NCBI GenBank assembly: GCA_001632425.1
Contig: KV425644.1
Span: 8,095 to 60,213 of the forward strand
DNA length: 52,119 bases
DNA from: Neolentinus lepideus HHB14362 ss-1
Taxonomy: Eukaryota > Basidiomycota > Agaricomycetes > Gloeophyllales > Gloeophyllaceae
Direction of reading: 5' to 3'
Position numbers and translations under genes: made by a program
Notes under the pieces: model-generated
Seen by the model: the letters and a program-made list of their open reading frames with translations, nothing else
The model's database searches: none
What the model was told of the DNA's origin: nothing
In this document: one piece after another, positions 48,365-52,119 of the stretch
Layout of the letters: each line of letters begins with the position of its first letter
How positions within the stretch are numbered: the stretch's first letter is position 1

Positions 48365-51263
48365 ATGGCAGCTTTTCCTTGGCCCCAGGTCTCCAGCCGC
48401 ATCACCCTCCTCACGACAAAGCTATCCCAGGAGCTATCCGAAGAGCCAAGGATTCTACTGGAGGACGTGCCTTCGCCGACTCCCTCCGCCATCAAGAATC
48501 GATTCGGAACAACAACTCACCGACGCGAACTCTACCTTCGATCCACCCTTTGTGCCGTCATGTCCCGCTCGCTCACCATTAATCTTGGAGGGACACATCC
48601 ACAGAACGCTACTGAGAAAGCTTCCGGAACTATTGTGCCTCGCACGAAGATTTTGAAAGACAGAAGGCGGGGACAAGGGACTGCCAAGTCGACCTTTGGC
48701 GCTCGGACGCTCGCCTCTGATGCTATGCGTAAGGGCATCGCCTCCAGTCCTGAGGACGTCCTGCTCCATGGTTATCACTCAGATAATCCGCCTTGCCTTC
48801 TTCAGACCCCTCGCCATGTACCTCGACACAAGGCCGTCGTTCAGGATACACCTCACAGACACGGATCCGACTCGCATAGAACCGCGGAGGTCGAACACCT
48901 TCAGCAGGCGTTGAATCTGGAATTAGAACATGCATGGATTGAGGACAACGGTGAGTTATTGGGCAAGTTTTTCTCGTCACTGACGATGCCACGCCTGTCG
49001 AAGATCAACGCTTTCCTCCTGGAGTACCTCGGATATATTAATGAAACGAAGAAATGGATTGACGTGCCAGACAAGATGAAGTTGGAAGAGTTGACTCTGT
49101 ATAATCCTTTGGTGAAGCACATCAATGCCATCCTACGCTACTTCCAGCTCAATAATCGCCGCGTCGTCATGAACATTTCCCACCTGCATGAGCGCCACAG
49201 AAGGAATGCCACGTTGAAGCCTGGTATCTTTCTTCAGGCGTATGGCCCCGGCTTCGCCAAGGCACAATTGTTTCCTGTTAGACCCACGTACGGCCACTGT
49301 GCTGCTCCTATTGAAGTCAGAACTGACAATGGACTGGACGTCTGGAAAGACGAAAGACGGCTCGCTGTTTATGCTCGGGAATGCTTCGTTCAGCAGCCAA
49401 ACAAGCGCCTCGAGTACGGTCTATTACTCACGGAGAAGAGAGTGCGAGTGTACCAGTTCGACCGAGGTGGGGTTTTGCACTCGCAGTGGTATGATATCGG
49501 GCTTGCGGCGATCACATTCGTCCAGATTATCCTCGCAATAGCATCGCCCGACGAGAGTCAGTTGGGACTCGATACCTGTATTTTCTGGAATGGGGATGAA
49601 CGTTACTTTGAAGATCCTATGGCGGAGAACGTCCAACGCTATACCATTTCCTACCCGGAGCGCCCATTTTGCAGGCGCGCTATTCGAGGCAGAGGAACGA
49701 CTTTTTGGACCGTTAAAGACGTGATCGGGAAGAAGTACGTGCTTAAGTTTTCTTGGAAAAGTTTGGATCGAGTTGGCGAGTGGGAGTACCTTCAACGTAT
49801 CAAAGACGCGAATCCTCCGCTCAAACATGTCGGGACCATGGAGAGTCATAGAATGATTGAACAGATCTCATCTCTTCGACCCGGTGTACCCGTGGATGTC
49901 AAGAACTTCACCGAGCGGGAGTATTACTACACTCTTCAGCCATATCTACGGACCGCCAATAGAGAAGTTTACTTCGGTGTTGCAGCTGTATCGGGCTTTT
50001 CGCGATGTTGTTTCAGGTGAGTTGTCTACTGGCTTATCATCATTTGCAAATAAATGACGTCCTTCCAGGAGTCATGGAATTACTTCGTATAGGCATCTTA
50101 CATCGAGATATCAGCCTGCGCAACATTCTTTTGGATCGTCGGCAAGGCAAAGATGGAGGTGGTTGGGGTATCTTGATTGACTTCGACATGGCAATATCCT
50201 TGGACAGAAATGAAAGCCAGGTCAAGACGGATTTTCGCACAGTGAGTGATCTCTTGTGAGCAGCAATTTGAGTCTTCGTAACTTTGGACGCCATAAGGTA
50301 CTCGGGCATTTCAGTCCTGCAAAGTGCTCCATAATTTGGGCGTTCACAATCATCTCGACGAACTAGAATCCTGTTTTTACGTCTTTTCCTGGTTGGTTTT
50401 TGCCTTCCGAGGACCAGGTGATCCTGTGTCTCAGTTGCCGCGGTGTCTGGAATTTTGGGAATCGGGAGATATGGAGGCCACCAGGAACAGCAAACGTGCG
50501 TTCCTGACGCACGCGAGCGCGTTCGCGTATCTTTACGGCCTGCCACTAAGCGCGCGTTACCTGTTCGAAGACATGCGATCATTTTTCCACTCCATTGCTA
50601 TTCCCCGCGTGGAGCATCTTGTGCGAGAGAAAGGGTTCTCCCCTAACGACCTGTCTCCAGAAGAGCTTGCTTCACTGAAAGCACGCTCGGAGGCAATGTT
50701 GAATAAGGCCCTCTGTGCCGTGTCCCTACCGGATGTTGATACAAGTGAGTGGCAGTTAGAATCTAGATAGCTGTTTCTCCGATACTGATAAGCACCCACT
50801 TACATCAGCCGATTGCAACCAGTGGTTGACCGTTGAGGCGAAGAAACATTTATTTGCGATCCTGAACATGATAGACCAGGCTGTGGAAGAAGAGGAATCT
50901 GGGTTTGACAAACCCCGACCTGGTGTTCGTCCCAATGCCCTATCCCAGACCCGCGTCGCTCAGGATCACGTTCCGGATGAAGACAAAGATGGTCCTACTC
51001 TGGATAGCGCCGAAGAGGGATGCGATTAAGCGGACGAAGAGTCAGGCGCTGATGACTATTCACCTCTGGCGCTGGCGCAGCAATATCAGGATTTCATGTT
51101 GGAAGCCGATCTCCGATCCTACGCGGCTTCCTACTCCCTCGACTCTGTTCGCAGCAATAAGCGCTCCGCGTCCCAAGAACCTGCGGAGTCGGTTGCATCT
51201 GCAGCGAACAAGCGGGGGACGAAGAGAGCGAAGAAGTCACATTCTAACTCTCAAGACGTGTAA
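48365..51263 (+). pseudogene. FunK1 kinase pseudogene B
   Basis: FunK1 paralogue with a long open first part. MAAFPWPQVSSRITLL is the likely start, although the frame is open from 48215. It contains IRGRGTTFWTVKD and YVLKFSWK and an intact catalytic exon (ILHRDISLRNILL; ILIDFDMA). Lesions: one extra base near 49945, after LQPY, so YGPPIEKFTSVLQLYRAFRD continues in another frame; a missing base at the 3' splice junction near 50297, where GTRAFQSCKVL should start with GGT; and an in-frame TAA at 51027-51029. Past that stop the same frame continues for 78 codons to a Lys/Arg-rich tail (NKRGTKRAKKSHSNSQDV) ending at 51263. The third break alone would only shorten the tail; the first two should abolish the kinase. 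If the first two were base errors, this would be a functional gene. Confidence 0.78.
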
Positions 51264-51893
51264 GATGTCACGTCTGCTCCGCTATTCTACGTCGTTTCCT
51301 CGCCCTTCGATTTGTGCTGGTGTTTCTCTTGCATGTTTCGCCTCGTCGCTAGTGCTATACCGTTTATTTTATTAGCACGTCGGTGTGTATGTCCATCCTA
51401 GTTTGCCTTGACCACATGGCACGGTGCTCTGTATATGTGTTAATTCAACCAGTTGTAGACCTCGACTTGAACTTGAATATATACTGTCCATGCAACTTCA
51501 AACACACCTGCAAAGATAGGCATAGCCCGCTGAGTATCTACGAGTGTGGTGGAGGGACCTCGTGGCGCGATGATAAATACAAGGAACCTTGTATTTAGCG
51601 ATACCTATAATATACCTGTGGATACCAGCTTGCGTCAAATGCCACTTAACAGATCTAATATAAACAACACCGACCACTTCCAAACTCGAAACGCTCTCCA
51701 CGATGAAACACAGTCATTCTTGAAGGTGATGGCTGATGATCGTTTATTGAGAGAGCGGATGAGTGCGACTGTTGTCTCGAAGCCGTCTCTTGAAGAAAAG
51801 GACGATAGGTGCCGATTACATACAGTCGGACAGAAAGGAAGTGAAGTAATTATGCGATAAGTAAATGGTTAATGAACATGACGAAGAGGAGAT
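51264..51893. other. Intergenic, no gene seen
   Basis: About 630 AT-rich bases between FunK1 pseudogene B and the SDR relic. A plus-strand frame at 51546-51860 (104 codons) has no recognisable features. Confidence 0.45.
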
Positions 51894-52039
51894 CTACGAA
51901 TCAGTCTGCCGTACAACAGATACATCCTTGCAGTTGATGGGGTCGCCTTCGACGGGGCTGGCTCTGCTCAGAGAGACGTATTTATCATCGTCGAATACAA
52001 TGGCTGTACACAGGAGAGATGTGGCAGTTGCACCTTGAT
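51894..52039 (-). pseudogene. SDR exon relic at right edge
   Basis: On the minus strand a splice acceptor (CTCCAG) is followed by a frame reading (G)DQGATATSLL, then KYVSLSRASPVEGDPINCKD and a stop TAG at 51896-51894. It aligns with exon 2 of the SDR at 46.4-47.4 kb: DQGATVIFLMR and SYVSSGKARLVKGDALNRED, with the same phase-1 entry. After VVRQTDS the frame ends instead of continuing to the LLFTLG strand. Exon 1 should lie beyond the window edge (upstream on the minus strand); no exon 3 is seen to the left. It is either a decayed copy or the middle of a diverged gene whose next exon uses a GTAGAT donor at the stop. Confidence 0.5.
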
Positions 52040-52119
52040 CTGGAGGTACAAGATGTGATGAGGGCTATGTGTACATACTAAGAGCACCACTGAGACTGAC
52101 CTGGAAAATAGACAAAGAA

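Overview
The window is nuclear DNA from a basidiomycete fungus, most likely an Agaricomycete. Genes are close together and cut by many short GT-AG introns (about 45-75 nt). They include families typical of that class: FunK1 kinases, DUF6534 membrane proteins and stand-alone adenylate-forming reductases. All assignments come from reading the translated sequence and splice signals; no database search was possible. Reading frames were checked exon by exon for the intact genes whose lengths are given.

Layout. (1) 1-6.2 kb: noncoding DNA with one copy of a dispersed repeat, then a decayed adenylate-forming reductase (A-T-R) on the minus strand. (2) 7.2-19.3 kb: a conserved, mostly housekeeping block. 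It holds COX IV-family subunit (minus), CNBP/Gis2 zinc-knuckle protein (minus), F1 ATP synthase epsilon (minus), an atypical Rab GTPase (plus), a dual-specificity phosphatase (minus), eIF4A (minus) and a monocarboxylate-type MFS transporter (minus). (3) 19.3-30.8 kb: noncoding DNA with the second, inverted repeat copy, an intact FunK1 kinase (plus) and an Iml2/TTC39 TPR-type protein (minus). (4) 30.9-35.4 kb: two convergent, paralogous DUF6534 membrane proteins with matching intron positions. (5) 37.5-42.7 kb: an intact 1084-residue A-T-R reductase followed 310 bp later on the same strand by dephospho-CoA kinase. (6) 43.5-52.1 kb: two FunK1 pseudogenes flanking an intact atypical SDR, with a single-exon relic of that SDR at the right edge.

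How the genes relate. COX IV and ATP synthase epsilon are both respiratory subunits. Dephospho-CoA kinase makes CoA, which supplies the phosphopantetheine arm of the T domain in the neighbouring reductase, so that pairing is functionally suggestive but unproven. The strongest pattern is birth and death of accessory paralogues: A-T-R (one live, one dead), FunK1 (one live, two dead), SDR (one live, one relic) and DUF6534 (two live). Frameshifts and stops occur only in accessory copies, while every housekeeping gene is intact. This argues for real pseudogenes rather than base-calling errors. I did not find a convincing wholly new system; the best leads are the Rab with a Gln-to-Thr switch II change, frame breaks at the same motif in two FunK1 copies, and micro-exon/GC-AG splicing.
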